DNA from: Gp6-AA40 sp964505975
GTDB lineage: Bacteria; Acidobacteriota; Vicinamibacteria; Vicinamibacterales; UBA2999
Assembly: GCA_964505975.1 (NCBI GenBank)
Contig: CAZDLW010000077.1
Coordinates: 1-21,242 of the forward strand
Length of the DNA stretch: 21,242 nt
Reading direction: 5' to 3'
A program made the translations under genes and the position numbers. Below the pieces are notes generated by a model. It had not been told where the DNA came from, did not search any database, and saw only the letters and a list, made by a program, of their open reading frames with translations. Shown piece after piece: positions 1 through 8,685 of this stretch (the first letter of the stretch is position 1; every line of letters starts with the position of its first letter).

Positions 1-227
1 GCGGTCTCGGCGCGGGCGCGACCGGCGCACGCAGCGCCTGGGAGCGCCATGCCCACAATCGCGAGAATCACCAGGAGCTGCCAGCCCCAGCGATCGCGTC
101 GGCAGCGCACAACAGAAGCGGGCGCGTCGCCCCCCGGTAGGCCTGGAAGCCGTGCGCAGTGCACCCCACCGGGAACACGATTGGCGTCCATACTGCGGAA
201 GCGTCGCTCGGCGTCAGATCTATTCAC
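1..227 (-). CDS. Start of a secreted protein gene (partial, runs off left edge)
   Basis: Only the N-terminus is in the window, so no function can be given. The minus-strand frame encodes a clear signal peptide: basic residues (RCRRDRWGW), a hydrophobic core LLVILAIVGMALPG, then AACA followed by GRARAE, a plausible signal peptidase I site. The GAAC just before is a poor lipobox, so a lipoprotein is less likely. The start is uncertain. GTG at 227 has a well-spaced GGAG (233-236) but gives a long n-region. ATG at 191 and GTG at 110 lack a good ribosome site but give shorter leaders. It lies downstream of the histidine kinase in the same orientation, with a gap of about 180 bp, so it may have its own promoter. 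Confidence 0.5.
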   Translation of the reverse strand, partial: MNRSDAERRFRSMDANRVPGGVHCARLPGLPGGDAPASVVRCRRDRWGWQLLVILAIVGMALPGAACAGRARAET

Positions 228-353
228 CTTCACTCCGACATCGATGCAGACGAGAGACCGTTGGATTGCGATGGCCCCGGCTGCGCACACTTTACCCGAT
301 CGCAGCCGTCATGTGGAGAGTCGCCTCCCGGCCCCTGGACATTCGCTTTCCCG

Positions 354-380
354 CGCGAACACACGCGCCACGCGTTCGCG
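354..380 (-). terminator. Possible terminator hairpin after the histidine kinase
   Basis: An inverted repeat CGCGAAC/GTTCGCG (354-360 and 374-380, 13-nt loop with further CGCG pairing) begins about 25 nt past the kinase stop codon. There is no T-run, so intrinsic termination is only a possibility. Confidence 0.25.
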
Positions 381-404
381 GACGAACACGATATCCGCCG
401 CCCG

Positions 405-2375
405 TTACAGCTGGCTCGCGCGCGGCAACACGACTCTGAACGTAGTCCCCCGGTCCGGCGTGGATTCGACGTCGATCTCGCCATCATGGAGCTGGACAAT
501 ACGATAGACCATCGAGAGACCGAGCCCGGTTCCGTCATCCTTCGTCGTGAAGTAGAGGTCGAAAATCTTTCCGAGGTTCTCCGGTGGGATCCCGACACCC
601 GTATCCTCGATGCGGATCTCGACCCGGTCGCGCGCCGCCGGCTGGCACGCCAACCTCAACGTCCCGCCATGCGGCATGGCCTGACACGCATTGATGGCCA
701 GATTGAGCAGTGCCTGGCGCAGCATCGCCGCGTCGCCATTCACGCTGGGCACACCTGACGCGCATTCCGTCACGATCCGCACGTCCCGCTGTTCTGCTTC
801 GACCTGGATCACCTGCACAATCTCGTCCACCAGTGCGTCCACGCGTACCGGTTGCAGACGCAGGTCTTCGGGTCGCGCGAACTTCAGGAAGCCCTGCACG
901 ACCTCATCGAGACGGCGAATCTCGCTCTCGATGATCTCGACGTGCGACAGGGCGCTGTGCACCTCGGGTGGAAGCGCTGCCGTCCGTCCGCTCGCCAGTC
1001 CAAGCATCCCGCCCGCAGCAACCGGCTCGGGCTGCCTCGCGACGTCCATCACGCCATTGCGGATCTTCGTTCGCAGCAGCTCCAGGTGAATCATCATCGC
1101 GTTGAGCGGATTCTTCACCTCGTGCGCAATACCGGCGGTCAATCGGCCGAGCTCCACCAGCTTCCGCGAGTACGCCAGGGTGGACTGCATGCGTGACAGA
1201 TAGGCCAGATTCCGCGACACGAGCAGCACACCCACCAGGTCGCCGCCCGTACCGGCGATGGCATGCGTCATCGCCAGCGTGTCGGCGACGTCGGGGACCC
1301 GGGCCGTGTCGCGTCCGGGAGTCGCGTCCGTTCCGCCGGTGTCGGCCACGCCCTTCGCGTCGGACGATTGAACATGGATCGGCCCGCGGGACGTTCGGTT
1401 CAAGAGCGTCTCCTCGACGAGCGTGCGATACGGGTGGCCCACCGGCAGCAGCCCGTGAATGGCCTGGCCGATCGCATTCGGAGGGAGCATCCGCTGCATC
1501 GCAGGATTGCCGAACAGGAGCTCACCGGACGGATTGAACAGCGCGACGGCGTCTTCGAGATGCTCGACGGCCGACTGCAGGTGCGCCTTCTGACCGGCCA
1601 GCAGCCTCCGGTCCGCCGAGAGCTGGGCGCTCACGGCATTGAAGAACGTGCCGAGCTCGCCGAATTCATCGCCTGGCGGCAAATCGAGGGTCACGCCGAA
1701 CTCGCCCTTGCCGAGCCGTGTCAACCCGCTCCGGATCACGTGAATCGGTCGGAGCAGGAGCTGCGAGAGCAGCCCCGCCACGAACACGGCGATGACGAGC
1801 GCAACGACCGCCGTGACGATGGCGGGCTGCAGCCAGGCATTGAGCTCGTCCCGCAGCAGCAGCGTCGACACCCCTACATGGATTGACCCGAACGCCTCGT
1901 CTCCGTCGGGCGTCGCCAGAATCATCTGTTGCCTGACTTCGAACGTCCGCCCCTGGGCGGAGTAAATCGCCTGCAGCTGATTCGTCGAGCTCTCCTCCAC
2001 CAGCCGCCCCAGGTCCGCGCGCGGCGGCGGCTGTGTGCCCACCTGTTCCGGGTTCCAATGAGCCACCACGACGCCGTCGGTATCGTGAATGGCCGCACCC
2101 ACGACGCCCCCGCCGTAGATGCTCGATTCGAGGATGGATCGCATCCCCGGGTCGGTCCGCAGCGCCTCGTAGGGGTCCGAATCCGCGCTGCTCGACCTCA
2201 GCACGGCAGTCGCATGGTGCAGGATGGCGTTGGCGAGCAGTTGCGCACGCGAATGGCTCTCGTACAGGACAACGTTGCCCAGACGCATCACGTAGAGCGC
2301 ACTGAGCGCCACGACGGCCACTCCAACGATGGCGGTGACGCCAGCGATTTGCTTTCCGCGGATGCCCAGGCGCAT
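405..2375 (-). CDS. Membrane sensor histidine kinase, NtrB-like (HAMP-PAS-HisKA-HATPase)
   Basis: A 656-residue inner-membrane sensor kinase. TM1 is at about 12-30, followed by a periplasmic sensor region (31-182), TM2 (184-208), HAMP (209-260) and a PAS-like segment (270-390). The HisKA phosphoacceptor is His418 in GIAHEVKNPLNAM. The HATPase domain has an N-box Asn562 (NLAINACQAM), a G1 box DTGVG (591-595) and a G2 box TGLGLS (616-621). The HEVKNPLN phosphoacceptor and PAS arrangement resemble NtrB/AtoS kinases that drive sigma-54 activators, which matches the NtrC-type regulator gene just upstream. The ATG at 2375 is supported by GGAG four bases upstream. A stretch of about 30 Ala/Gly/Pro-rich residues (439-470) separates the two HisKA helices, more than usual. 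The signal sensed is unknown. Confidence 0.93.
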   Translation of the reverse strand: MRLGIRGKQIAGVTAIVGVAVVALSALYVMRLGNVVLYESHSRAQLLANAILHHATAVLRSSSADSDPYEALRTDPGMRSILESSIYGGGVVGAAIHDTDGVVVAHWNPEQVGTQPPPRADLGRLVEESSTNQLQAIYSAQGRTFEVRQQMILATPDGDEAFGSIHVGVSTLLLRDELNAWLQPAIVTAVVALVIAVFVAGLLSQLLLRPIHVIRSGLTRLGKGEFGVTLDLPPGDEFGELGTFFNAVSAQLSADRRLLAGQKAHLQSAVEHLEDAVALFNPSGELLFGNPAMQRMLPPNAIGQAIHGLLPVGHPYRTLVEETLLNRTSRGPIHVQSSDAKGVADTGGTDATPGRDTARVPDVADTLAMTHAIAGTGGDLVGVLLVSRNLAYLSRMQSTLAYSRKLVELGRLTAGIAHEVKNPLNAMMIHLELLRTKIRNGVMDVARQPEPVAAGGMLGLASGRTAALPPEVHSALSHVEIIESEIRRLDEVVQGFLKFARPEDLRLQPVRVDALVDEIVQVIQVEAEQRDVRIVTECASGVPSVNGDAAMLRQALLNLAINACQAMPHGGTLRLACQPAARDRVEIRIEDTGVGIPPENLGKIFDLYFTTKDDGTGLGLSMVYRIVQLHDGEIDVESTPDRGTTFRVVLPRASQL

Positions 2376-2390
2376 GGCGCTCCGTCCAGC

Positions 2391-2475
2391 ATCTAGCGAG
2401 GCTGCGCCTCAGACGCGCAAGCATGTTCGGGGGCGGCTCCGCCTCGCTAGATGGCAGTATCTTCTGCCCGCACCC
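2391..2475 (+). repeat. Dispersed palindromic repeat, copy A
   Basis: A 12-bp perfect inverted repeat ATCTAGCGAGGC/GCCTCGCTAGAT (2391-2402 and 2441-2452) encloses CTGCGCCTCAGACG-type sequence. The box GGCAGTATCTTCTGCC follows directly (2453-2468). The same modules occur in the opposite orientation at 18871-18973, and the left half recurs at 15174-15216. Similarity to copy B continues weakly past the box, to about 2499. This copy sits between the response regulator and the kinase gene, where it could form an RNA structure within a shared transcript. Confidence 0.8.
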
Positions 2476-2555
2476 CCGCGTACGAAACGTCTCGACGGGT
2501 CACACGCTCCGGCGGCGCTACGACCGCCATCGGACCCGTTGAGGTGTGGGTCGAC

Positions 2556-3968
2556 TCATGGCGACACGGTCTCGGTCTCTTCCGCGTGACGTTTGCCCGT
2601 CACACGGCCGCGCAACTTGTTCAGCTTGTTGTGCAGCGTCTTCAGACTGATGCCCAGGATCTCGGCGGCACGCGTCTTGTTATCGTGCGTGTGCTCGAGG
2701 GTCATCAGAATCAGACGGCGCTCAGCCTCTTCTACTGTCGTCCCGGGTCCGAGCGACAGCGTGGGCTTCACCACGTCCGGCGATTCGGTGACGAGCGGCG
2801 GCAGGTGCTTCGCCTCGATGAACTCCCCCGAGGCGAGGATCACGGCACGTTCGATGACATTGCGCAGCTCGCGGACGTTCCCCGGCCAGTTGTATTGTTC
2901 GAGGATGCGCATCGCCGCGGCATCCACCGCGGACACGTGCTTGTTGTTGCGCACGTTGAACTCGGAGAGAAACGACTGAATCAGCAACGGCAGGTCTTCC
3001 TTCCGCAGTCGAAGGGGCGGCAGCTCGATCGCGAACACGTTGAGACGATAGTAGAGGTCCTCGCGCAGTTTGCCGTTCTTCACCGCGTCGGCCGGATTGG
3101 CGTTCGTGGCCGCAATCACGCGCACGTCCACGGACTGCTCGTGGCGACCCCCGAGCCGGCGGAAGCGGCGCTCTTGCAGCACTCTCAGCAGCTTCACCTG
3201 CGTCGCCGGTGTCATTTCGGCGATTTCGTCGAGGAACAGCGTTCCACGATCGGCCAGCTCGAAACACCCTTCGCGCCGGTCTACGGCACCGGTGAACGCA
3301 CCTTTCTCGTGGCCGAAGATCTCGCTCTCGAGCAGCGTTTCGGGAATTGCCGCACAGTTGATCGGGACGAAGGCCATCTGTCCACGCGGCGAGAGCTGGT
3401 GGACGATCTGTGCCACGAGCTCCTTTCCAGTGCCCGATTCCCCCCAGATCAACACGGACGCCGAGGTCGGAGCCGCCTGTTCGATCGTCTGATACACCTT
3501 CCGCATGTGCGGGCTGCTGCCAATCATGCGTCCAAAGGTGCCATGCTCGCGCAACTGCTTCCGCAGCACCTTGACTTCCCGCAGCGTGTCCTGTCGCTCG
3601 ACAATCTTGTCGAGCAGGATTTTCAGGCGCTGCGGCTCGATGGGCTTGGTCAGGTAGTCGTACGCCCCTTCCTTGATGGCTTCGACGGCGGTCTCTACGG
3701 TCCCCTGGGCGGTCAGAATGACCACCGTGTGGTCACCGCCGTCGTCCTTGAGCACCCGCAGCAGCTCCAGACCTCCCATGCGCGGCATGACCAGGTCGCT
3801 GATGATGATGGAAGGTCGGAAGGCGGTAATGCGCTGAAGCGCCTCTTCGCCATCGCCGGCCGAATCGGCGGCGAAGCCCCAGGTACGCACGAGCTCGGTC
3901 AGGCCCAGCCGCGTGCTGGGCTCGTCTTCCACGATCAGCACACGCTCGCCGGAGGTAGTGGACGTCAT
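2556..3968 (-). CDS. Sigma-54-dependent response regulator, NtrC family
   Basis: A 470-residue cytoplasmic transcription activator. The receiver domain (about 8-122) has acidic residues E14/D15, phosphoacceptor Asp58 (SDLVMP) and Lys108. The AAA+ sigma-54 interaction domain (about 145-375) has Walker A GESGTGKE (176-183), the sigma-54-contacting GAFTGA loop (223-228) and Walker B GTLFLDEI (242-249). A Fis-type helix-turn-helix lies at about 412-455 (TRAAEILGISLKTLHNKL). Length and domain order are typical of the family. The ATG at 3968 is preceded by GAGG six bases upstream. Phosphorylation by the kinase encoded downstream, followed by activation of RpoN promoters, is inferred from family and context. 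No convincing -24/-12 promoter was found nearby, so its targets probably lie elsewhere. Confidence 0.95.
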   Translation of the reverse strand: MTSTTSGERVLIVEDEPSTRLGLTELVRTWGFAADSAGDGEEALQRITAFRPSIIISDLVMPRMGGLELLRVLKDDGGDHTVVILTAQGTVETAVEAIKEGAYDYLTKPIEPQRLKILLDKIVERQDTLREVKVLRKQLREHGTFGRMIGSSPHMRKVYQTIEQAAPTSASVLIWGESGTGKELVAQIVHQLSPRGQMAFVPINCAAIPETLLESEIFGHEKGAFTGAVDRREGCFELADRGTLFLDEIAEMTPATQVKLLRVLQERRFRRLGGRHEQSVDVRVIAATNANPADAVKNGKLREDLYYRLNVFAIELPPLRLRKEDLPLLIQSFLSEFNVRNNKHVSAVDAAAMRILEQYNWPGNVRELRNVIERAVILASGEFIEAKHLPPLVTESPDVVKPTLSLGPGTTVEEAERRLILMTLEHTHDNKTRAAEILGISLKTLHNKLNKLRGRVTGKRHAEETETVSP

Positions 3969-4017
3969 GTCAAGCCTCGAAGCCGCAATTCCGGGGGGCG
4001 GCGAGCGGCTACACGTG

Positions 4018-4046
4018 ATACTAGCTTGTCATTTTTACACGGTCCA
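4018..4046 (-). promoter_or_regulatory. Candidate sigma-70 promoter for the NtrC-type regulator
   Basis: On the minus strand a -35-like TGGACC (4041-4046) is separated by 17 bp from a -10-like TAGTAT (4018-4023), inside the only AT-rich patch of the divergent gap. Each box matches consensus at four of six positions. It would give a leader of about 40 nt before the ATG at 3968. It is a sequence match only. Confidence 0.3.
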
Positions 4047-4134
4047 GCTCATCCTCGAGAAACAGCCCCAGGCACTGACCGGCAGCCCGACAGGCGCCAG
4101 AATCGAGAATCAGGTGTCCGAGCTCCCCTCCGAC

Positions 4135-4872
4135 ATGCCACCCACGCCAACCCACGCCGCGCCGCACGCCGTCCACGCACGCATGGTTGCCATCGGGGAA
4201 GTGCTGCTCTGCTCCAGTGTGCCCACACAAGTCTCCATCGGCTACCTCCTTCTGGTGGCCGGCATTGCGCCGCTCACCCCCGATGGCCAGCTGTCGCTGA
4301 CCTACGTACTCGCCCTGTCGCTGTTGGATACGGTCGCCCTGATCCTGCTGATGGTCCTGTTCACCCGATCGCACGGCTACCGCGTGTCCGACCTGTGGCT
4401 CGGGAACCGGCCCGTGGCCGCCGAGGCGAAGCTGGGACTCTGGCTCGTTCCGGTGGTGTACCTCGTGGTCGTCGTCGTGCTGAACGTGGTGCGCCTCGCG
4501 GCCCCGTGGATGCGGACGGTCCCGACCAATCCACTCGAGGAGTTGGCCGCAACGGGCACCACCGAGGCAGCCCTTCTGGGCCTGGTGGCCATTATCGCGG
4601 GCGGCATCAGAGAGGAACTCCAACGCGCGTTTCTGCTCGTACGCTTCGAGCGGCACCTTGGTGGAGCCACCGTCGGCATCGTCGTGCTCAGCGTGGCGTT
4701 CGGCCTGGGCCACTGGGTGCAAGGGCTGGATGCGGTGGTGACGACCGGGCTGCTGGGTGCGCTGTGGGCGGTCGTGTACCTGAAACGGCGGAGCAGCATC
4801 GCACCCGTCGTCAGTCACGCCGGTTTCAATAGTCTCGAAATTCTGCGCGTGGCACTCATGCGGAGGGGATGA
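4135..4872 (+). CDS. CPBP-family (CAAX-type) intramembrane metalloprotease
   Basis: About 245 residues, mostly membrane-embedded, with several hydrophobic segments (for example LLLVAGIAPL, VLALSLLDTVALILLMVLF, VPVVYLVVVVVLNVV). The C-terminal half carries the CPBP/Abi signature. Motif 1 is GGIREELQRAFLL, motif 2 is FGLGHW (FxxxH) and motif 3 is HAGFN (HxxxN). Motif 1 is offset by one residue from the usual EExxxR: aligning the Arg leaves Arg-Glu in place of Glu-Glu. Family members are glutamyl-type intramembrane proteases or related peptide-processing proteins; the substrate here is unknown. The start is uncertain: ATG 4135, in-frame GTG 4114 and ATG 4183 all lack a strong ribosome site. It is divergent from the NtrC-type gene and convergent with the SurA-like gene, 45 bp from its end. 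Confidence 0.82.
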   Translation: MPPTPTHAAPHAVHARMVAIGEVLLCSSVPTQVSIGYLLLVAGIAPLTPDGQLSLTYVLALSLLDTVALILLMVLFTRSHGYRVSDLWLGNRPVAAEAKLGLWLVPVVYLVVVVVLNVVRLAAPWMRTVPTNPLEELAATGTTEAALLGLVAIIAGGIREELQRAFLLVRFERHLGGATVGIVVLSVAFGLGHWVQGLDAVVTTGLLGALWAVVYLKRRSSIAPVVSHAGFNSLEILRVALMRRG

Positions 4873-4917
4873 GCCCGTGTTGGGAACCCCATAGTTCGCG
4901 CACCGGCGACCGGGGCG

Positions 4918-5691
4918 TTACCCGTTGCGAAGGGGAACCTCGACCACCTGCGTGCGCGCTCGAAGATCGCGCAGCCATTGTCCCACGACGACAGCGCGCC
5001 GGGCGGCCGCCGCACGCTGCCGAGCGATGACTTCCACCTGCTCGAAGGGGACGAGCAGACCGTCTCGCATGAACTCCGTGGGGTTCGCGTCGTAGTACCG
5101 GCGCACCTCCTCGTCGCTCACCTGAAAGGCGGCGCCGAAGCGCTGATCGAGATAGGCCTGGATGCGGAGGCTGTCACGCGCAAGCGCTCTGATGCTCCGC
5201 TCGTCGAGTCCTGTCGTCTCCATGAGCCGTTGGAGGTCGGAGCCCGCATACTGGGTCATCAGCGTGACCTGGGCGTCCACCGCCTGGGGGTCCGGTTCGG
5301 GCGGAGGAAAGCGTGCCACCTCGTTCAACAGCAGTTGGCGGTCGATCAACCGCTCGATCGCGGCCCGTTCGGGATCCTCGCCCGCCCTCGTCTCGATGAG
5401 TCCCAGACCGAGTGCTGCCCGCACGTCGGTCAACGTGATGATGACCGAGCCAACGCGAGCCACGACCCGATCCAGCAGCTGCCCCGCAAAGGCTGGCGAC
5501 AGCGCGATCACGCACCATGCACACACGCACAGACGCAGCGCCCCCGATCGGCGCGTGGTTGGACGGCTCCTCCGGAGCCATCTCCCGCTGCGGTCGTGCC
5601 CTCGTCTCCAGGCATGAGCCCCCGAGGTTGACGCCTCATGCGTCGCACGGTCGGACGTGCGTCCTGAGCGGGCGTTATGGAAGTCAGACAT
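4918..5691 (-). CDS. SurA-N-like periplasmic chaperone without PPIase domain
   Basis: About 257 residues. After a long Arg/Ser-rich N-terminus, a hydrophobic stretch (LRLCVCAWCVIALSPAFAG, ending near 68) looks like a signal peptide. The mature protein opens with LLDRVVARVGSVIITLTDV, the typical start of SurA/PpiD-type chaperones. Helical segments follow, including AAIERLIDRQLLLNEV and DEEVRRYYDANPTEF. No parvulin-type PPIase domain is present, so the protein is probably a holdase for unfolded outer-membrane proteins; this role is inferred. The ATG at 5691 is chosen because AGGTGG lies two bases upstream; a GTG at 5697 is in frame. It starts 9 bp after the BamA-like stop and is the last gene of the tamB-bamA-surA-like operon. 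Confidence 0.8.
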   Translation of the reverse strand: MSDFHNARSGRTSDRATHEASTSGAHAWRRGHDRSGRWLRRSRPTTRRSGALRLCVCAWCVIALSPAFAGQLLDRVVARVGSVIITLTDVRAALGLGLIETRAGEDPERAAIERLIDRQLLLNEVARFPPPEPDPQAVDAQVTLMTQYAGSDLQRLMETTGLDERSIRALARDSLRIQAYLDQRFGAAFQVSDEEVRRYYDANPTEFMRDGLLVPFEQVEVIARQRAAAARRAVVVGQWLRDLRARTQVVEVPLRNG

Positions 5692-5700
5692 GGCCACCTG

Positions 5701-8685
5701 CTAGAACGCCGGACCGAGCGACAGGTGCAGCACCCAGCCACGCTCGCGATCGGGCTGGCCGGGTACGAGTACGCGTCGATCGACGTTGAATCCCAGATCG
5801 AGCCGGATTGGGCCAACCGGCGAGCGGTACCAGACGCCGAACCCCGGCGCCAGGCGCAGGTCCGTGATGTCCAGGTCGCTCACCTGCGGATAGACGTTGC
5901 CGGCATCGAGAAACGTGACGCCCTGCAACGCTCCGAACAGCGCGACTCGCAACTCGGCGTTGAGGATGACGACGCTGTTGCCACCCCTGGGAAACCCCTG
6001 CTCCGTGCCGAGGCGGTCGAGCGAGAACCCACGCACCGTCGTGTCGCCGCCCGCAAAGAAGCGTTCGCTGGCGGGCAGGTCCTCCACGACACTCACGCTC
6101 GGCTCTCCGTCGTCTCCCGTCTCCGTCACTTCGCGGGGGAATCCCCGGGCCGCACCCACCCGGCCGCCGAGCGCGAGCACGATCCGGCGCGTGGTCGGCA
6201 GACGCCGAAACGAAAACACCTGGACGTAGCTCTTGAGAAAACCCACCTCGGACCCGATGAGGCGCGCGGCCAGATCGCCGTCGACCACCATGAACGTGCC
6301 TCGGGACGGATCCAGCAGATCGTCCCGCGTGTCGCGGATGATCGAGCCTGCGAACTTCGACAGCCGGACCTGCGGGAACAACCGATCGATCAACGGTCTG
6401 TCCTGCTCGGGAAAGCTTTCGTCGAAGAACAGCGTGGTGCGCTGCACCGAGTAGCGTGCCATCACACTGTAGCGTGGCGAGAGCCGCATCCCGAGTTCGG
6501 CGCGCGCCTCGCGGGTCGCGAAGCTGAACCTCGTCCGAACCGCCTGATCGAAAATGCCCGTCACGAGGGCATCGGCCCTCGTCCCGAAGACACGCGGCTC
6601 GCGGTACGTGGCGAACACGCGGTACTCGTTCAGCCCGTAACTGCCTTCCGCTCCGGGCCGATCGACTGGTTCGGTGCCGTCGGCCTGGCCGACATCGCGG
6701 GCTCGGAGACTCACTCGCGTGAAGAGACTGACGGCGCGATTCTTCCCCCACAGATTCCGGCGGCCGACCTCGAAGAACCCGCGCGGCACGAGCTCCAGCC
6801 GTTCCCGCACGACACCGCCGATGTTTCGCGTGCGAAATCCTCCCTCCACGCCTCCGCCGAAGCCGAGCGTGTTCGGGGATGCTTCCTCGACGTGTATCAG
6901 AACGTCCCTGCGCGGCTCGCTGGTGTGCGCCAGCGGCTCGATCTGCACGCGGCGGAACAATCCAAGCGCGACGAGCCTCGAACGGCTTTCAATGAGCGCC
7001 GAATACCCCAGTGGCTCTCCCGACCGCAGCAGCAGCTCCCGCTGTATCGTTCGGTCGCTGACGCGCTCGTTGCCCGTGATGATGACGAAGTCCACGAAAA
7101 TCTGCGGACCCTCGACAATCACGAACCGGACATCCGCCACGGTGTCGCCCTCGAGCAGGGTGACCTCTGGATCCACGACGACGCTCTCGTAGCCCCGATT
7201 GCGGTACTCCAGGTCGAGACGGTCCCGGTCGCCCAGCAGCACGAACTCGGAGAACGGCATGCCGGGTCTCGACGCGACGATCTGCCGGAGCTCCGCCTCG
7301 TCCAGGCCGTCGACCCCCTCGAACGCCAACGTGCGGACGACCGTCTGTGGCCCCTCCGTGACGTCGATCACGACCTCCACTCGGAGCATCGAGTCGCCAT
7401 CCCGGTCGGGCGGCAGCACGGCGATACGCGGCGTCACGCCAATCTGCGTGAAGCCCCGACTCCGGTAGGCGTTCACGACCGCCGTCACGCCGCTGTCGAG
7501 CGTGCGGCGTACGAACGAGTCGCCACGCCGCAGTCGCAGGATTTCTTCCAATTCGCCATCTGGAATGGCGGCGTTGCCGATGATTTGTACCTCGTCGACC
7601 AGATGACGAGGCCCGCGGTTGGTATGGAAGGTGATGATCAGTTCCCCATCGACCTCACTGCGGGTATACGTCGCCTGCGCGTCCGCATAGCCCCTGTCGA
7701 ACAGGTAGTTCTCGATGGCGCGGGCGGCATCCTCGAGGAGGTCCTCATCCGCCGAGGCTTCGGCTCGCACTGGGACCAGCCGGTCGCGTTCGTTCGCCGG
7801 CAGTGGATCGCCGGAAAACGCCACGACCACGCGCGGGCCGCGCTCTGCCGTGACGGTGACGGACGCCACCCGACCGGCCTCGTCGAACGAGACCACGTGA
7901 TTGGTGCGGGCTTCGTAGTAGCCGCGCGCGCGCATACGATCGACATACGCATCCAGCTGGCGATCGATGGCCGCGGCGTCGTACGGCTGCCCCGGCTGAA
8001 TGTCCGGCAGCCCGATGATTGCCGTCTGATCCGGATCGACCTGCCGCAGCAGCACGTCCCGGACGATCGCACGCGGGCCGGATTCGATCTGCACGACGAG
8101 CGTGGCGCGATCCGGGCGGTGCGTTTCTTCGATGGACGTGGAGATGCCGGCCTGCGGATACCCCCGGCTGCGGTACGCCGCCCGCAGCGCGTCAGCCACC
8201 TCGGCGGCACGCCCGGCCGTGGGCGCGGTACCGAACCGATCGACCACGACCCGTCGGAGCTCTCGCTCGGGCAGCCCCAGCGCCCCTCGAAACTCGACCC
8301 GGTCCACCGGGTGCAGCGGCACCACGTCGTACCGCAGTCGGATACCGTCCTCTGCTTCCTCCGCGTGCGGCTGCACGTCCTCGAAACGATTCAGGCTCAT
8401 CAGGCGGGCGATCGTGTCGCGGATATCGCGCATCGAGAGCGGTTGTCCAATCGCACCGCTCACCAGCCTGGTGATCAGCGGATCGATGACGCGCTCTCCT
8501 TCCTGCTCGACAACCACCTCGACCACCCGTTCCCCGAACTGGGCGTGCGCGACCGGCGCCGCACCAAGGTGCAGAACGCAGAGCGCGAGCGACAGCATGC
8601 ACGTGGGGCAGGCGCGACGCAGCCGGGGGTAGGCGGCCGCCGCCGGCCCGGCCTCTGGCGTATCGGGTCCTGCGGTCCTGATCAT
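5701..8685 (-). CDS. bamA: BamA/TamA-family outer-membrane assembly protein, seven POTRA domains
   Basis: A 994-residue Omp85-family protein that inserts beta-barrels into the outer membrane. A signal peptide ends near AHA|QF (48/49). Successive units of 70-90 residues, most ending in a GP turn, read as seven POTRA domains: about 52-123, 125-204, 205-284, 285-359, 360-446, 447-527 and 528-604. The barrel fills about 605-994. It contains the Omp85 loop-6 motif VRGF (in GGDTTVRGF) and ends in aromatic Phe (LSLGPAF), as expected for a barrel-terminal signal. Proteobacterial BamA has five POTRAs and TamA three, so this one is enlarged. Its ATG overlaps the TamB-like stop by one base (TGATG), implying translational coupling. 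It could be the cell's main BamA or a TamA-like paralogue; tamB adjacency does not settle this. Confidence 0.9.
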   Translation of the reverse strand: MIRTAGPDTPEAGPAAAAYPRLRRACPTCMLSLALCVLHLGAAPVAHAQFGERVVEVVVEQEGERVIDPLITRLVSGAIGQPLSMRDIRDTIARLMSLNRFEDVQPHAEEAEDGIRLRYDVVPLHPVDRVEFRGALGLPERELRRVVVDRFGTAPTAGRAAEVADALRAAYRSRGYPQAGISTSIEETHRPDRATLVVQIESGPRAIVRDVLLRQVDPDQTAIIGLPDIQPGQPYDAAAIDRQLDAYVDRMRARGYYEARTNHVVSFDEAGRVASVTVTAERGPRVVVAFSGDPLPANERDRLVPVRAEASADEDLLEDAARAIENYLFDRGYADAQATYTRSEVDGELIITFHTNRGPRHLVDEVQIIGNAAIPDGELEEILRLRRGDSFVRRTLDSGVTAVVNAYRSRGFTQIGVTPRIAVLPPDRDGDSMLRVEVVIDVTEGPQTVVRTLAFEGVDGLDEAELRQIVASRPGMPFSEFVLLGDRDRLDLEYRNRGYESVVVDPEVTLLEGDTVADVRFVIVEGPQIFVDFVIITGNERVSDRTIQRELLLRSGEPLGYSALIESRSRLVALGLFRRVQIEPLAHTSEPRRDVLIHVEEASPNTLGFGGGVEGGFRTRNIGGVVRERLELVPRGFFEVGRRNLWGKNRAVSLFTRVSLRARDVGQADGTEPVDRPGAEGSYGLNEYRVFATYREPRVFGTRADALVTGIFDQAVRTRFSFATREARAELGMRLSPRYSVMARYSVQRTTLFFDESFPEQDRPLIDRLFPQVRLSKFAGSIIRDTRDDLLDPSRGTFMVVDGDLAARLIGSEVGFLKSYVQVFSFRRLPTTRRIVLALGGRVGAARGFPREVTETGDDGEPSVSVVEDLPASERFFAGGDTTVRGFSLDRLGTEQGFPRGGNSVVILNAELRVALFGALQGVTFLDAGNVYPQVSDLDITDLRLAPGFGVWYRSPVGPIRLDLGFNVDRRVLVPGQPDRERGWVLHLSLGPAF

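Noticed and set aside
354..371. Sigma-54-like site on the minus strand (TGGCGCG...TTCGC)
   Set aside because: The GG has the right spacing, but the invariant GC of the -12 element is CG, and the sequence is part of a GC palindrome.
3913..4134. Longer N-terminus for the CPBP protein starting inside the NtrC-type gene
   Set aside because: It would overlap the start of the divergent regulator gene and its candidate promoter, and the added residues show no membrane segment or signal.
2451..4832. 793-codon open frame on the plus strand
   Set aside because: It runs antisense through the NtrC-type gene and then out of frame through the CPBP gene. It is low-complexity (His/Arg/Gln-rich), a product of high GC third positions.
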